From an uncultured Clostridia bacterium (lineage in GTDB: Bacteria; Bacillota; Clostridia; TANB77; CAG-508): a DNA stretch of 40,412 nt. The position numbers were made by a program, and so were the translations under genes. The stretch is taken from NCBI GenBank assembly GCA_944390535.1, contig CALXQV010000020.1, positions 1 through 40,412 on the forward strand, read 5' to 3'. This document shows, in pieces, positions 7,191 through 16,259 of this stretch. Each line of letters starts with the position of its first letter. Position 1 is the first letter of the stretch. The notes under the pieces were generated by a model, which was not told the DNA's origin, did not search any database, and saw only the letters and a program-made list of their open reading frames with translations.

Positions 7191-8687
7191 TCATTGATAA
7201 ATTTCTAAATCCTTAAAGGCAGGTCCATATAAATTTTTACCCAATGCATCGTAACGGGAACCATGGCAAGGACAATCCCAAGTTTTATCAATATCATTCC
7301 AAGTAAGTAAGCATCCTAAGTGTGTACAAATAGGATTTATTGCATGAATTTTATTGTCTTTATCTCGATAAATTCCAATCTTTTTTCCATCTAGTTCAAT
7401 AATGTCCCCAGAGTTTCTTTGTATATTTTCCAAAGTAGCATCTGAAGATTTTAGTTTATTTAGTAACAAGGAATTTGTAGAATCAACAACCATATTTTTT
7501 ACTTCATCAAAATTCTTAAACAAGCCAAATCTACTAGAATCAAATAAATAGGCATATGGATTTTTTCGTTCACAAATCTCATCAACAATTAAATTTGCAG
7601 CAACATTTGAAAGTGTCATTCCCCATTTTTTAAATCCTGTTCCTACATAGACATTTGGCAATAAATTAGAATATTTGCCAATATAGGGAAGTTTATCTAA
7701 AGAAATACAATCTTCACTACTCCATTCATATAAAACATCACAATCTGGGTAATATTGTTTGGCAAAGTTTTTAAGAGTCGTATAAGGATTTTCTTGAGGG
7801 TAATCATGACCAGTTTTCGTATTTCCGCTAGCGATTAATAAAATGTCTTTTCCGTTAAATTTGGCACTTCTAAAGGAATAAATAGGAGAAGAAATATTAA
7901 TATACATATCTTCTAATACATCTTTTTTTGTATCTAGTGCAATAATATAAGAAGTAGATTGATATAATTTAGAAAAATAAAATCCAGGAACATTTATAAA
8001 AGGATAACGAGTAGCCATAATAACATGTTTAGCTTTTATGACATTCCCATTGTTTGTATAAACTGCATAATCCTTTTTATCTTTTTCAATGTCAATGGCT
8101 ATAGTATTTGTATAAATTTGTCCATTTTTCTCAAGGATGGTTTTTGACAATCCTAAAATATATTTTAAAGGATTGAATTTCGCTTGATTATTAAAACATA
8201 AAGCACCTTCAACTTTAAATGGTAAAGAAATATGTTTTGTAAATTTTGCAGGATAACCTAAAGTTTCTAAAACCTTTAATTCCTTTTCTAATAAATCTAC
8301 TTCTTCTTTTTTAGTCGTGTACACATAACTGTTTTGTATTTCAAAATCACAATCAATCTGTTTTTTATGAATGATATCTTGTATATTTTTGATAGCTTTT
8401 TCATTTGCTTCTAAATAATCTTTTGCAAAATGCATATCATAAGACGTATTTAAATAAGAATAAAATAAATCATGCTGGCTAGTGATTTTACCAGTTGTAA
8501 AACTAGTTGTACCAGCTAAAGTATTTTTATCAATTAACACAACTTTAAAACCTAAGTGACTTAGATAATATCCACAAGTCATTCCGAAAATACCAGCTCC
8601 AATAATACAAACATCAGCTTCTAAATTTTTATTTAATGTGTCAAATGTTAAATTTCCTTTTACAGAATCTATCCATATAGAATTCAT
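7191..8687 (-). CDS. FAD-dependent oxidoreductase with C-terminal Rieske [2Fe-2S] domain
   Basis: 498 residues. The N-terminus has an FAD-binding Rossmann motif (GAGIFG, residues 30-35) followed by GTTSFTTGKITSQHD, a pattern of DAO/GlcD-type glycine-oxidase-like flavoproteins. The C-terminal 70 residues are a Rieske domain: C454-x-H456 and C472-x-x-H475 bind the cluster, with C459 and C474 as the usual disulfide pair (CTHLGC ... CPCHGS). The ending is complete. Such fusions occur in Bacillus (YhfW type) and clostridia; the substrate is unknown, but electrons would pass between FAD and the Rieske cluster. AAAGGTGG lies before the ATG. The gene is monocistronic and divergent from the aminopeptidase. 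No signal peptide, so cytoplasmic. Confidence 0.85.
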   Translation of the reverse strand: MNSIWIDSVKGNLTFDTLNKNLEADVCIIGAGIFGMTCGYYLSHLGFKVVLIDKNTLAGTTSFTTGKITSQHDLFYSYLNTSYDMHFAKDYLEANEKAIKNIQDIIHKKQIDCDFEIQNSYVYTTKKEEVDLLEKELKVLETLGYPAKFTKHISLPFKVEGALCFNNQAKFNPLKYILGLSKTILEKNGQIYTNTIAIDIEKDKKDYAVYTNNGNVIKAKHVIMATRYPFINVPGFYFSKLYQSTSYIIALDTKKDVLEDMYINISSPIYSFRSAKFNGKDILLIASGNTKTGHDYPQENPYTTLKNFAKQYYPDCDVLYEWSSEDCISLDKLPYIGKYSNLLPNVYVGTGFKKWGMTLSNVAANLIVDEICERKNPYAYLFDSSRFGLFKNFDEVKNMVVDSTNSLLLNKLKSSDATLENIQRNSGDIIELDGKKIGIYRDKDNKIHAINPICTHLGCLLTWNDIDKTWDCPCHGSRYDALGKNLYGPAFKDLEIYQ

Positions 8688-8822
8688 AAAAATCCACCTT
8701 TCCTCATTATTTTAAAAATAGTATAACCAGTTTTTTAGAATAAATTATAAAAATAGTGGAAAAATGAAATATATCATGATATACTGTGAAACAGAAAAAA
8801 GAATATATTAGGAGGGATAAAT

Positions 8823-10217
8823 ATGAGTGAAGAACTAAAGGAAAAACTTTTCGATAAGAAAGAAAATGGATGGCTTTCAGTAAATGAGGAAGAAAAGAAA
8901 AACATTTTTGACTTTTCAAAAGGATATATGGCGTTTTTAAACCAAGCAAAAACAGAGAGAGAATTTATAAAAATGGCAAGAAAAATGGCTGACCAAAATG
9001 GTTACAAAGATATTATGGAATTTGATACATTAAAGCCAGGAGACAAAATATATTTTGTCAATAGAAATAAAAGTATGTATCTAGCAATGATTGGAACTGA
9101 AAATATTGAGAGAGGACTACATATTATTGGTTCTCATGTAGACTCACCAAGATTAGATTTAAAACCAAATCCTTTGTATGAAGATACAGAAATGGCATAT
9201 TTTAATACCCATTATTATGGTGGAATTAAAAAATATCAATGGACAACCATTCCACTTAGTATTCATGGTACAATTGTAAAAACAAATGGAGAAAAAATAG
9301 ATATATGTATTGGAGAAGATGAAAATGACCCAATTTTCACCATTACAGACTTATTACCACATTTGGCCCAAGAACAAATGGAAAAGAAATTGAAAAATGG
9401 AATTAGTGGAGAAGACTTAAATCTGTTAGTAGGAAGTATTCCTTATGGAGAAAAAGGAAAAGACCAAGTAAAATTAAATATTTTAAATATATTGCATGAA
9501 AAATACGGAATTATAGAAGCAGATTTAACAAGTTCAGAAATTGAATTAGTTCCAGCATTTAGAGCTAGAAGTTTAGGATTTGATGAAAGCATGGTAGCAG
9601 CATATGGGCAAGACGATAAAGTATGTGCGTATACTTCACTTGTAGCGATGATGGAATTAGAAAATGTAAAAAATACAGCAGTATGTATATTATCTGATAA
9701 AGAAGAAATTGGAAGCATGGGAAATACAGGAATGGAATCACATATGTTTGATTTCTTTATCTCAGAGGTATTAAACAAATTAGGTGTTAACAAACCAAAT
9801 CTTTTAGATAAGGTATTTTGTTTTTCAAAAATGTTATCTTCAGATGTGGATGCAGGCTTTGACCCAATATATGCTTCTGTATCAGATACAACCAATGCAG
9901 GATTTTTAGGAAAAGGAATTAGTTTAAATAAATATACAGGAGCTAGAGGAAAATCAGGTGCCTCAGATGCCAATGCAGAATATGTAGCATGGGTAAGAAA
10001 TGTGCTAGAAAAAAATGATATTCAATATCAAATTGCAGAACTTGGAAAAGTAGATATTGGCGGTGGAGGAACGATTGCCTATATCATAGCCAATAAAGGA
10101 GCAGATGTTATTGATTGCGGTGTACCAGTATTATCTATGCATGCACCATATGAAGTAACAAGTAAATATGATATTTATTCTGCATATAAGACATATAAAG
10201 CATTTTGGAATGAATAA
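8823..10217 (+). CDS. M18-family metalloaminopeptidase
   Basis: 464 residues, the normal length of bacterial M18 (aspartyl/leucyl aminopeptidase I-like) enzymes. Family motifs appear in order: SHVDSPRL with metal ligand H105 and D107, HYYGGIKKYQW, GQDDKVCAYTSL with bridging D, DKEEIGSMG with the catalytic and ligand glutamates, SDVDAGFDP, and SMHAPYEV with the last histidine ligand near residue 440. It removes N-terminal residues from peptides in the cytoplasm using two Zn ions, as a large dodecameric complex in the family. AGGAGGGATAAAT precedes the ATG. The gene is monocistronic with a hairpin terminator behind it. No unusual residue changes were noticed. Confidence 0.92.
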   Translation: MSEELKEKLFDKKENGWLSVNEEEKKNIFDFSKGYMAFLNQAKTEREFIKMARKMADQNGYKDIMEFDTLKPGDKIYFVNRNKSMYLAMIGTENIERGLHIIGSHVDSPRLDLKPNPLYEDTEMAYFNTHYYGGIKKYQWTTIPLSIHGTIVKTNGEKIDICIGEDENDPIFTITDLLPHLAQEQMEKKLKNGISGEDLNLLVGSIPYGEKGKDQVKLNILNILHEKYGIIEADLTSSEIELVPAFRARSLGFDESMVAAYGQDDKVCAYTSLVAMMELENVKNTAVCILSDKEEIGSMGNTGMESHMFDFFISEVLNKLGVNKPNLLDKVFCFSKMLSSDVDAGFDPIYASVSDTTNAGFLGKGISLNKYTGARGKSGASDANAEYVAWVRNVLEKNDIQYQIAELGKVDIGGGGTIAYIIANKGADVIDCGVPVLSMHAPYEVTSKYDIYSAYKTYKAFWNE

Positions 10218-10233
10218 AGATATCATAAAAAAA

Positions 10234-10262
10234 GGGATGGTTCCGATTTTAGGATACCATCC
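10234..10262 (+). terminator. Terminator after the aminopeptidase gene
   Basis: GGATGGT (10235-10241) pairs with ACCATCC (10256-10262), with flanking AAGG/CCTT and an A-run before it, directly between the convergent aminopeptidase and XRE genes. Confidence 0.6.
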
Positions 10263-10287
10263 TTAAATTTATAATGAAATAAAAAAA

Positions 10288-10629
10288 TTATTTAAAATCA
10301 ATTAATAAATCAATCATATTGTCAACAAAATTAAGCTTTTCTTCTGAAAGCTGATTCAATTTTTGAGAAATTTCAATTTGTTTTATAATCTCTTGATTTG
10401 TCATAAGTTCTTTAAAAATAGTATTAGGAGTAATACCTAAAATATTCATGTAATTAATTAAAGTCTGGGTTTTAATTCCGCTATATCCGTTTTCAATTCT
10501 AGAGATATATTTTAGAGAAATTCCAAGCCTTTCTGCCATAATTTCTTGTGTATAGCCATTTTTCACTCTGAAGTCTCTTAATATTTTTCCAAAAGTTTTA
10601 TCAATATCACTTTTTGAGATCGAATTCAT
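10288..10629 (-). CDS. XRE-family transcriptional regulator
   Basis: 113 residues. A Cro/C1-type helix-turn-helix occupies about residues 12-66 (FGKILRDFRVKNGYTQEIMAERLGIS, then LKYISRIENGYSGIKTQTLINYMNILGI). The rest is a short helical tail probably used for dimerisation. A longer ATG at 10650 exists, but GGAGGAATAAA sits right before the ATG at 10629, so I use that. It faces a small unknown gene across a 10-bp palindrome (10789-10811) that is the obvious candidate operator. SinR-like small repressors with adjacent small partner genes are common in Bacillota; the target is unknown. Confidence 0.8.
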   Translation of the reverse strand: MNSISKSDIDKTFGKILRDFRVKNGYTQEIMAERLGISLKYISRIENGYSGIKTQTLINYMNILGITPNTIFKELMTNQEIIKQIEISQKLNQLSEEKLNFVDNMIDLLIDFK

Positions 10630-10788
10630 TTTATTCCTCCATAATTCCAAAGTATTATTATAAGTATAACAAGCTGACAGCTAACATAAAACACAGTATT
10701 AATATAAGGAAAAAATGATAAAATTATTCTAAAAATTATAAAAAACTTGAAAAATGATAGTGTTAATGATAATATTGATAAAATTAAT

Positions 10789-10811
10789 ATGTATAACTGA
10801 AAGTTATACAT
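10789..10811. promoter_or_regulatory. Palindromic operator candidate in the XRE divergent region
   Basis: ATGTATAACT (10789-10798), spacer GAA, AGTTATACAT (10802-10811): a perfect 10-bp dyad about 30 bases before the small plus-strand gene. It fits a dimeric HTH protein site. No T-run follows, so it is not a terminator. Confidence 0.5.
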
Positions 10812-10841
10812 GCAAAAATAAAATATGGAGAAATAATAGAA

Positions 10842-11156
10842 ATGATAAAAAATGAAGAATATATAGATTATCTGAATAAAGTAATAGCTTGTGTTAATAA
10901 TGGAGATTATTATTCTATTAAAGAATTATCTATTTTAAACTTAAATAAATTAAAAGACGATACAATATATATGAAAAAAGAATTACGAAAATATATTGAA
11001 ACTAATATTTCTAAAAGAGAATTAAAAAATTTGGAAAAACACGAATGTTTATCAATCGTTAATTTATATATAGACTATCTATTTAATGAGTTAAATAAGA
11101 ATAAAGAACTTAAAAGTATTGTTTCAATTGAAGAGTTTATGCAAGGGATAGAATGA
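10842..11156 (+). CDS. Hypothetical small helical protein
   Basis: 104 residues, charged, rich in K, E, L, I, N, with no signal peptide or membrane segment. I do not recognise a family. ATGGAGAAATAATAGAA provides a plausible ribosome site. It is divergent from the XRE regulator and close to the palindrome at 10789, so control by that regulator, perhaps with an interaction between the two proteins, is likely but unproven. About 145 bases of A/T-rich sequence separate it from the next operon. Confidence 0.55.
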   Translation: MIKNEEYIDYLNKVIACVNNGDYYSIKELSILNLNKLKDDTIYMKKELRKYIETNISKRELKNLEKHECLSIVNLYIDYLFNELNKNKELKSIVSIEEFMQGIE

Positions 11157-11300
11157 AAATTTAATGATATCTGAAAGATTTTTTTATTATTTTATAGAGT
11201 CATTCTATTTTAAAAAACAAAATAATTATCGAAAAACAATAAAAAAATATTGACAAAAAATAAAAACGGAGATAAAATATAACCCATAGGAGGGATTCTT

Positions 11301-12752
11301 ATGAGTTTAATTTTTATTTGTGCAATCATATTAAGTACATTACAGTCTATATTATTTTGGGAGAGAAAGGCAGGAATTTCTGTTATGCTATTTACAATTT
11401 CTTTTTTAATAGGATTTATCTATTTAATGTACAAACATAAAAAAGTAGAAAATAAAAAAGCATTTATAATGGTAATTCCTATTTTTTTATTAAGTGTAAC
11501 ATATTTTATCTTTCATAATATAGTATTCCAAATGATAAATGCATGTGCAATGGTGGTTTTAGCAATGATTATGTGTATTTATGCAACTAGAATGTATGTA
11601 AAGATACAGGAATTATTGATAAAAATAATTGAAATATTATCAGGGAGTTTAGAAAGTATTAGTGATGTTATCGATGAATTAAAAAGTAAATTTAGAAAAA
11701 TAGAGGATAATGAAAATGAAAAATCGATAAAAATAAAACAATGGATAAAATCATTTATATATGCAATTCCAGTTATTCTAATTGTTTTTATATTATTAAT
11801 GTCAGCAGATAGTGTATTTGCAAATATATTTGATGGTATGATAGGAGAAGTTAGAAATATATTTATGGCAGAGAATTTTGTTATGTTTTGTTTAAGGGTA
11901 TCTATTATAATAATATTTTTCTTTATCTTTTCAGGATTTTTTGTAAATATATTAAAAAGTAATACTATGTTTAATAGTGAAAGTAAAGAAAAAATAATAA
12001 AAATTCGTATAGAGAACATGACAATCAATATGATATTAACGATTTTAAATATATTTTACTGTATATTTAGTATTATACAATTTACAAATTTATTTTCTAA
12101 TATAGATACAAATAATTTTGATTATGCAACATATGCAAGACAGGGATTTTTCCAATTAATGTTCATTTCGTTTATTAATATTGTTATGATTTTATTAGCA
12201 AAGGGAAATAAAGTAAGTGTTGGAAATTATTCCAAAGGAATGTCTATCATCATGTTAGTCTTTACGATTGTTATTTTATTATCAGCATTTTTTAGAATGA
12301 ATTTATATGAGAAAGCATATGGATATACCTATCTAAGGTTATTGGTTTACTATATTTTAGCAACAGAATTTGTCTTAATTTTACCAATAGGGTTATGGAT
12401 ATTGGGAAAAAAGATAGATATATTAAAATGGACAATAGGAATTGTAACAATTATGCTTGTCGTTCTTAATTTTTCAAACATAGAATCCACAATTGCAAAA
12501 CGAAATGTGGATAGATATTTTGAAAATCAGGAAGAAAATGAGATTGATTTAGATTATCTATTTCATAATACAGGAACAGATGCTGTTGGACAAATAAAAC
12601 GATTATTAAATGCAAAAGATGAAATTGTTGTAAAAAGAGTAAATGCATATTTACGTAAAATAAAAGAAGAATTACAAGACACAGAAACAAACTGGCAAGA
12701 AATTAATTTATCAGAAATAAAAGCAAAAGAAGAACTTATTCATATAAAATAG
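11301..12752 (+). CDS. DUF4173-family polytopic membrane protein
   Basis: 483 residues with about ten or more membrane helices. A mid-protein segment (IPVILIVFILLMSADSVFANIFDG) matches my memory of the DUF4173 family, formerly grouped with DUF4153. A soluble charged section (about residues 110-150) lies in the first half and a hydrophilic C-terminal domain of about 85 residues follows the last helix, including VDRYFENQEENEIDLDYLFHNTGTDAVGQI, which is family-typical. Function is unknown. It heads a four-gene operon: DUF2975 membrane protein 11 bases later, a YozG-like XRE regulator, then a pentapeptide-repeat protein. AGGAGGGATTCTT precedes the ATG. Confidence 0.75.
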   Translation: MSLIFICAIILSTLQSILFWERKAGISVMLFTISFLIGFIYLMYKHKKVENKKAFIMVIPIFLLSVTYFIFHNIVFQMINACAMVVLAMIMCIYATRMYVKIQELLIKIIEILSGSLESISDVIDELKSKFRKIEDNENEKSIKIKQWIKSFIYAIPVILIVFILLMSADSVFANIFDGMIGEVRNIFMAENFVMFCLRVSIIIIFFFIFSGFFVNILKSNTMFNSESKEKIIKIRIENMTINMILTILNIFYCIFSIIQFTNLFSNIDTNNFDYATYARQGFFQLMFISFINIVMILLAKGNKVSVGNYSKGMSIIMLVFTIVILLSAFFRMNLYEKAYGYTYLRLLVYYILATEFVLILPIGLWILGKKIDILKWTIGIVTIMLVVLNFSNIESTIAKRNVDRYFENQEENEIDLDYLFHNTGTDAVGQIKRLLNAKDEIVVKRVNAYLRKIKEELQDTETNWQEINLSEIKAKEELIHIK

Positions 12753-12763
12753 GAGGAGAAAAT

Positions 12764-13258
12764 ATGAAAATTTTAGGGAAAAAGAGCCTATCATCAGTCG
12801 TTATGTTATTTTTATATATGTTGTTAATACTTTGTATTGTTGCAATTGTTGCAGGAGGTATATGTATATTGAATGATATAGCATTTTTTACAAAAGATTT
12901 ATTAAATATAACATATATTTTAATTTACTTATCATCTATACCAGCACTCGTTATGATTTTTGCATTTTTACAAATATTTAATACATTAAAACAGGAAAAA
13001 CCATTTGAAAAAAAGAATATCAAAAGATTAGGGATTAGTTATATGGCGTCTATTGTTATAGGTGTTATATATGCTGTAAATGTATTGATTGTTTATTTAG
13101 GTGTGGGAATGATGCAAGAAAGATTTTTCATTATATATCCATTAGCCAATGTGGCCATATCTGTTATATTTTTAATTTTTGGAATTGGCATTGTGGTTTT
13201 AAAAGAAATTTATAGAAAAGCAATAGAATATAAAGATGAAAATGACTTAACAATATAA
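12764..13258 (+). CDS. DUF2975-family membrane protein
   Basis: 164 residues with four membrane helices (about 10-38, 45-72, 90-115, 122-150). The QIFNTLKQEKPFEKKNIKRLGISY stretch between helices two and three is characteristic of DUF2975 proteins. In Bacillota this family is usually encoded directly before a small XRE regulator of the YozG type, exactly as here (13 bases downstream). Membrane protein plus tiny HTH protein is thought to form a sensing or immunity-type pair, but the signal is not known. AGGAGGAGAAAAT precedes the ATG, eleven bases after the DUF4173 stop. Confidence 0.8.
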   Translation: MKILGKKSLSSVVMLFLYMLLILCIVAIVAGGICILNDIAFFTKDLLNITYILIYLSSIPALVMIFAFLQIFNTLKQEKPFEKKNIKRLGISYMASIVIGVIYAVNVLIVYLGVGMMQERFFIIYPLANVAISVIFLIFGIGIVVLKEIYRKAIEYKDENDLTI

Positions 13259-13271
13259 AGGGGGGAAAGAG

Positions 13272-13487
13272 ATGTCAATTGTTGTAAATTTAGATGTCAT
13301 GTTAGCAAAAAGAAAAATGAGTTCACAGGAATTAGCCGAAAAAATTGGTATTACACAAGCAAATCTTTCCATATTAAAAACGAATAAAGGAAAAGCAATT
13401 CGATTTTCAACATTAGATGCAATTTGTAAAGTCTTAAATTGCACGCCAGGAGATATTTTAGAATATAGAGAAGATTGGGAGAAATAA
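13272..13487 (+). CDS. YozG-like XRE regulator
   Basis: 71 residues, little more than one helix-turn-helix domain: LAKRKMSSQELAEKIGITQ, ANLSILKTNKGKAIRFSTLD, AICKVLNCTPGDILEYRED. The CTPGDILEY ending is the usual mark of this group. GGGGGGAAAGAG precedes its ATG. It is sandwiched between the DUF2975 gene and the pentapeptide-repeat gene, whose ATG follows its stop codon with no gap. It most likely regulates its own operon, with the DUF2975 protein controlling it at the membrane; that second point is inference from the recurrent pairing. Confidence 0.85.
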   Translation: MSIVVNLDVMLAKRKMSSQELAEKIGITQANLSILKTNKGKAIRFSTLDAICKVLNCTPGDILEYREDWEK

Positions 13488-14129
13488 ATGGAAATACAAA
13501 AACCAAAATTATCAAACATTGAAGAAATAGCAGATTTACAAGAAGAAATGACACAAAACTTTGAAAAATGTGAAATACGAGAGAAACGATTTAACGAATT
13601 AAAGGAAGAAAAAATACAAGCAGAGAAATATGAATTTAGAAATTGCATATTTGAATCTTGTAAACATATCCAATCCAATTTTGAAAATGCCTATTTTTCA
13701 GATGTTGTATTTCAAAATTGTGATTTTTCTAACTCAAATTTTAGTAAAGCAGGGTTTAATAAAGTTGAGTTTATTAACTGTAAATTAACAGGTTGTGAAT
13801 GGATAGAAACCGATATCTTTAATACATATATAAAAGAATCAAATTTTGCTTATGTGAATTTTTCAGAATCAAATTTTAGAGATGTAAAGATAGAAAATAC
13901 AAATTTACAATGTGCTAGCATAAATGAAGTTACATGGAAAAATATGATATTTTCAGAATGTGATTTAATAAAAGCAGAATTTGTTAAAACAAAGTTAAAA
14001 GGAATAGATTTTTCTACATGCCAATTTGATGGGGTAATAGTAAATATACCAGATTTAAATGGTGTAATTGTAAATGCGTTTCAAGCATTAGAATTATCAA
14101 AATTATTAGGATTAACAATTAAAGAATGA
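13488..14129 (+). CDS. Pentapeptide-repeat protein
   Basis: 213 residues. After about 35 charged helical residues, the pattern A/S/C-x-F/L-x-N/x repeats for some 25 turns (for example FRNCIFESC, NFENAYFSDVVFQNCDFSN, FSESNFRDVKIENTNLQCA), predicting a right-handed quadrilateral beta-helix. Such proteins can mimic DNA and protect gyrase (Qnr, MfpA), but most have no known role, and nothing here singles out gyrase. The ATG follows the preceding stop codon directly, so translation is coupled. The regularity fades near the C-terminus, which ends in a short helix. Confidence 0.85.
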   Translation: MEIQKPKLSNIEEIADLQEEMTQNFEKCEIREKRFNELKEEKIQAEKYEFRNCIFESCKHIQSNFENAYFSDVVFQNCDFSNSNFSKAGFNKVEFINCKLTGCEWIETDIFNTYIKESNFAYVNFSESNFRDVKIENTNLQCASINEVTWKNMIFSECDLIKAEFVKTKLKGIDFSTCQFDGVIVNIPDLNGVIVNAFQALELSKLLGLTIKE

Positions 14130-14267
14130 AATATCTAATTATGAAAAATGGATAGATGTTTGTAAAGATATTTAAGAATCAATCTTAAGCATTGTAATTA
14201 TGATTTAAAATTTTACTGCTTATACGAATGTATATTGCACATGTATTGCATACTTTTTCAAAAAAAG

Positions 14268-14306
14268 AACCATACAAAATATTGATATTTCAATACTTGT
14301 ATGGTT
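14268..14306. terminator. Bidirectional terminator next to tRNA-Arg
   Basis: AACCATACAA (14268-14277) and TTGTATGGTT (14297-14306) form a perfect stem with T-runs outside on both strands. It ends the tRNA-Arg transcript on the minus strand and could also end read-through from the pentapeptide operon. Confidence 0.8.
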
Positions 14307-14315
14307 TTTTGTTTT

Positions 14316-14392
<77 letters not shown>

Positions 14393-14503
14393 ATAACTAA
14401 AGAACAATAAATATAATAGCATAAATGTAGAACGGTGTCAATGATTTTAGGAGAAAAAAACGAAAAAATAGAACAAATCGTCATGAAATAATCCTAAAAC
14501 ATA

Positions 14504-15118
14504 TTAAATATTAAAAAGCAGACCAACTAAACCAAAAATAATAAACAAACTATTAGAAATCATTTCTATTACATGTTGATGAAATTTCATACTTAAAAGT
14601 TTTCCAAAGACAATCGCAAGTATATTACTACAAACCATTCCTAAGATAGATCCAACCATCAGAAAAAATTTATATTCTGGATACTGAATACCAAGCCCAA
14701 TAGAAGAAAGAAAAGTCTTATCACCTAATTCTCCAATAAAAATGGAAAAAGCGATAATAAATACATAGTTTAATTTTAGTTTACACAACTTAGAAATAAG
14801 ACCAGTTTTATGATTTTCTGCATGGTCAAAAGACTGTTTTTTCATAGATATAAATCCCCATATTCCAAATAAAAGAAAAGAAATATAGGTTAAAACATTT
14901 AACCAATAGGAAACACTCTCATTATGGATAGAACCCAATTGACTACCAAAAAGAATAGCGAATCCATGACTAAGAAATGTTCCAAGGGCAATACCTAATA
15001 AAATATGTTTTAATTTACTTTTGGTAGAAAAAGATAAAACCATAATTTGCGTTTTATCTCCCAATTCAGCTAAAAATATAATAGTAAAAGATAATAATAA
15101 GGGATACAAGATATTCAT
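14504..15118 (-). CDS. TMEM165/GDT1 (UPF0016) family cation transporter
   Basis: 204 residues with six membrane helices in two halves. Each half starts with the family signature E-x-G-D-K-T: ELGDKT at 18-23 and again at 130-135. Family members exchange Mn2+ or Ca2+ for protons; bacterial forms serve as manganese exporters. Homologues are often controlled by the yybP-ykoY manganese riboswitch, but I see no such structure in the roughly 190 bases upstream. The ATG has GAGGTTGAATT before it, a fair ribosome site. It stands alone, divergent from the ABC operon. Confidence 0.85.
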   Translation of the reverse strand: MNILYPLLLSFTIIFLAELGDKTQIMVLSFSTKSKLKHILLGIALGTFLSHGFAILFGSQLGSIHNESVSYWLNVLTYISFLLFGIWGFISMKKQSFDHAENHKTGLISKLCKLKLNYVFIIAFSIFIGELGDKTFLSSIGLGIQYPEYKFFLMVGSILGMVCSNILAIVFGKLLSMKFHQHVIEMISNSLFIIFGLVGLLFNI

Positions 15119-15252
15119 AATTCAACCTCATTTCTTACCTAATTCATATGAAAGAAAATATAATTTTATGAGAAAAGATAAAAAATAAGTAATGTCGAAT
15201 TTTGCAAATACAAGTATCCCTAAGGGTACAATGTGAATTTTTTGTGAATTTC

Positions 15253-15281
15253 TTTACATCAACAAAGATAAATGATAATAT
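15253..15281 (+). promoter_or_regulatory. Promoter of the Gld-like ABC operon
   Basis: TTTACA (15253-15258), 17-base spacer, TAATAT (15276-15281), about 25 bases before AAAGGAGG and the GTG start. A TGTCGAA string resembling a Spo0A box lies upstream at 15193-15199; it may be chance. Confidence 0.55.
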
Positions 15282-15317
15282 GGTCATAATACAAATAAAA
15301 TCAAAGGAGGAATTTTT

Positions 15318-16259
15318 GTGATAGAAGTAAAAAATGTTACAAAAAAGTATGGAAAAGCAGTAGCCGTAGAAGATATAAGCTTTTCCATTAATGATGGAGA
15401 AATCGTAGGTTTACTTGGTCCAAATGGTGCTGGAAAAAGTACAACAATGAATATCCTAACTGGTTACATAGAACAAACATCTGGAGAAGTAACAATTGAA
15501 GGATATAACACATTAAAGAAACCTAAAAAGGCTAAGATGCAAATAGGGTATATGCCAGAAGGTGTACCGCTTTATACAGATTTAACAGTAAAAGAATTTG
15601 TAACATATATGGCAGAATTAAAACAAGTAGATAGAAAAGTAAGAAAAGAGAAAGTTGAAAAAGTCATTGAACAAACAGGATTGAAAGAGGTTGAAAATAA
15701 ATTAACAAAAAATCTATCTAGAGGATATAAACAAAGAGTTAGCATGGCTGGAGCATTGGTAGGAGAACCGAAAGTATTAATTTTAGACGAACCGACAGTA
15801 GGGTTAGACCCAAAACAAATTACAGAAATCAGAAACTTAATCAAAGAACTTGGAAAAACACATACAGTCATATTAAGTTCACACATCTTATCAGAGGTTA
15901 GCCAAATTTGTAATAAAGTGATTATTATTAATAAAGGAAAAATCGTAGCCATTGATACACCAGAAAATTTAGAGAACAAAGTAAGTAATAATAATTGTAT
16001 TTATATTACAGTAGAAGATACAGAAGGTAAGATAGAAACCATGAAAGATAAAATAAAAGAGATAAAAAATATACAATTGCTTCAAGAAAACGAAGATAAA
16101 ACAAAACAATATTTGATTGAAGCGGATAAAGATGTTGATTTAAGAAAAAAAATCTTCTCTGAATTTGCAAAAGAAAATATAGCAATTTTTGAAATGAAAA
16201 AAGCAGATACAACATTAGAAGACGCATTTATGAAACTAATTGAAGGAGGAAATAAATAA
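15318..16259 (+). CDS. ABC transporter ATP-binding protein (GldA/CcmA-like)
   Basis: 313 residues. Walker A GPNGAGKST near residues 34-42, the LSRGYKQR variant of the signature typical for GldA/NosF-type subunits, Walker B VLILDEPTVGLDP, and a switch histidine in SSHILSEV. A 90-residue C-terminal extension follows, as usual for ABC-2 drug/polysaccharide or Gld-like exporters. The start is GTG at 15318, seven bases after AAAGGAGG at 15303-15310. It powers the permease encoded one base-overlap downstream, with the GldG-like protein third. The cargo is unknown. Confidence 0.9.
   Translation: MIEVKNVTKKYGKAVAVEDISFSINDGEIVGLLGPNGAGKSTTMNILTGYIEQTSGEVTIEGYNTLKKPKKAKMQIGYMPEGVPLYTDLTVKEFVTYMAELKQVDRKVRKEKVEKVIEQTGLKEVENKLTKNLSRGYKQRVSMAGALVGEPKVLILDEPTVGLDPKQITEIRNLIKELGKTHTVILSSHILSEVSQICNKVIIINKGKIVAIDTPENLENKVSNNNCIYITVEDTEGKIETMKDKIKEIKNIQLLQENEDKTKQYLIEADKDVDLRKKIFSEFAKENIAIFEMKKADTTLEDAFMKLIEGGNK

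Noticed and set aside
9443-9973. 176-residue minus-strand ORF inside the aminopeptidase gene
   Set aside because: It lies entirely opposite a well-supported M18 gene, has no ribosome site or recognisable domain, and is a shadow of its codon pattern.
15119-15310. Manganese riboswitch (yybP-ykoY) upstream of the GDT1-type transporter
   Set aside because: Expected from family knowledge, but the conserved motifs and paired arms are not present in this stretch.
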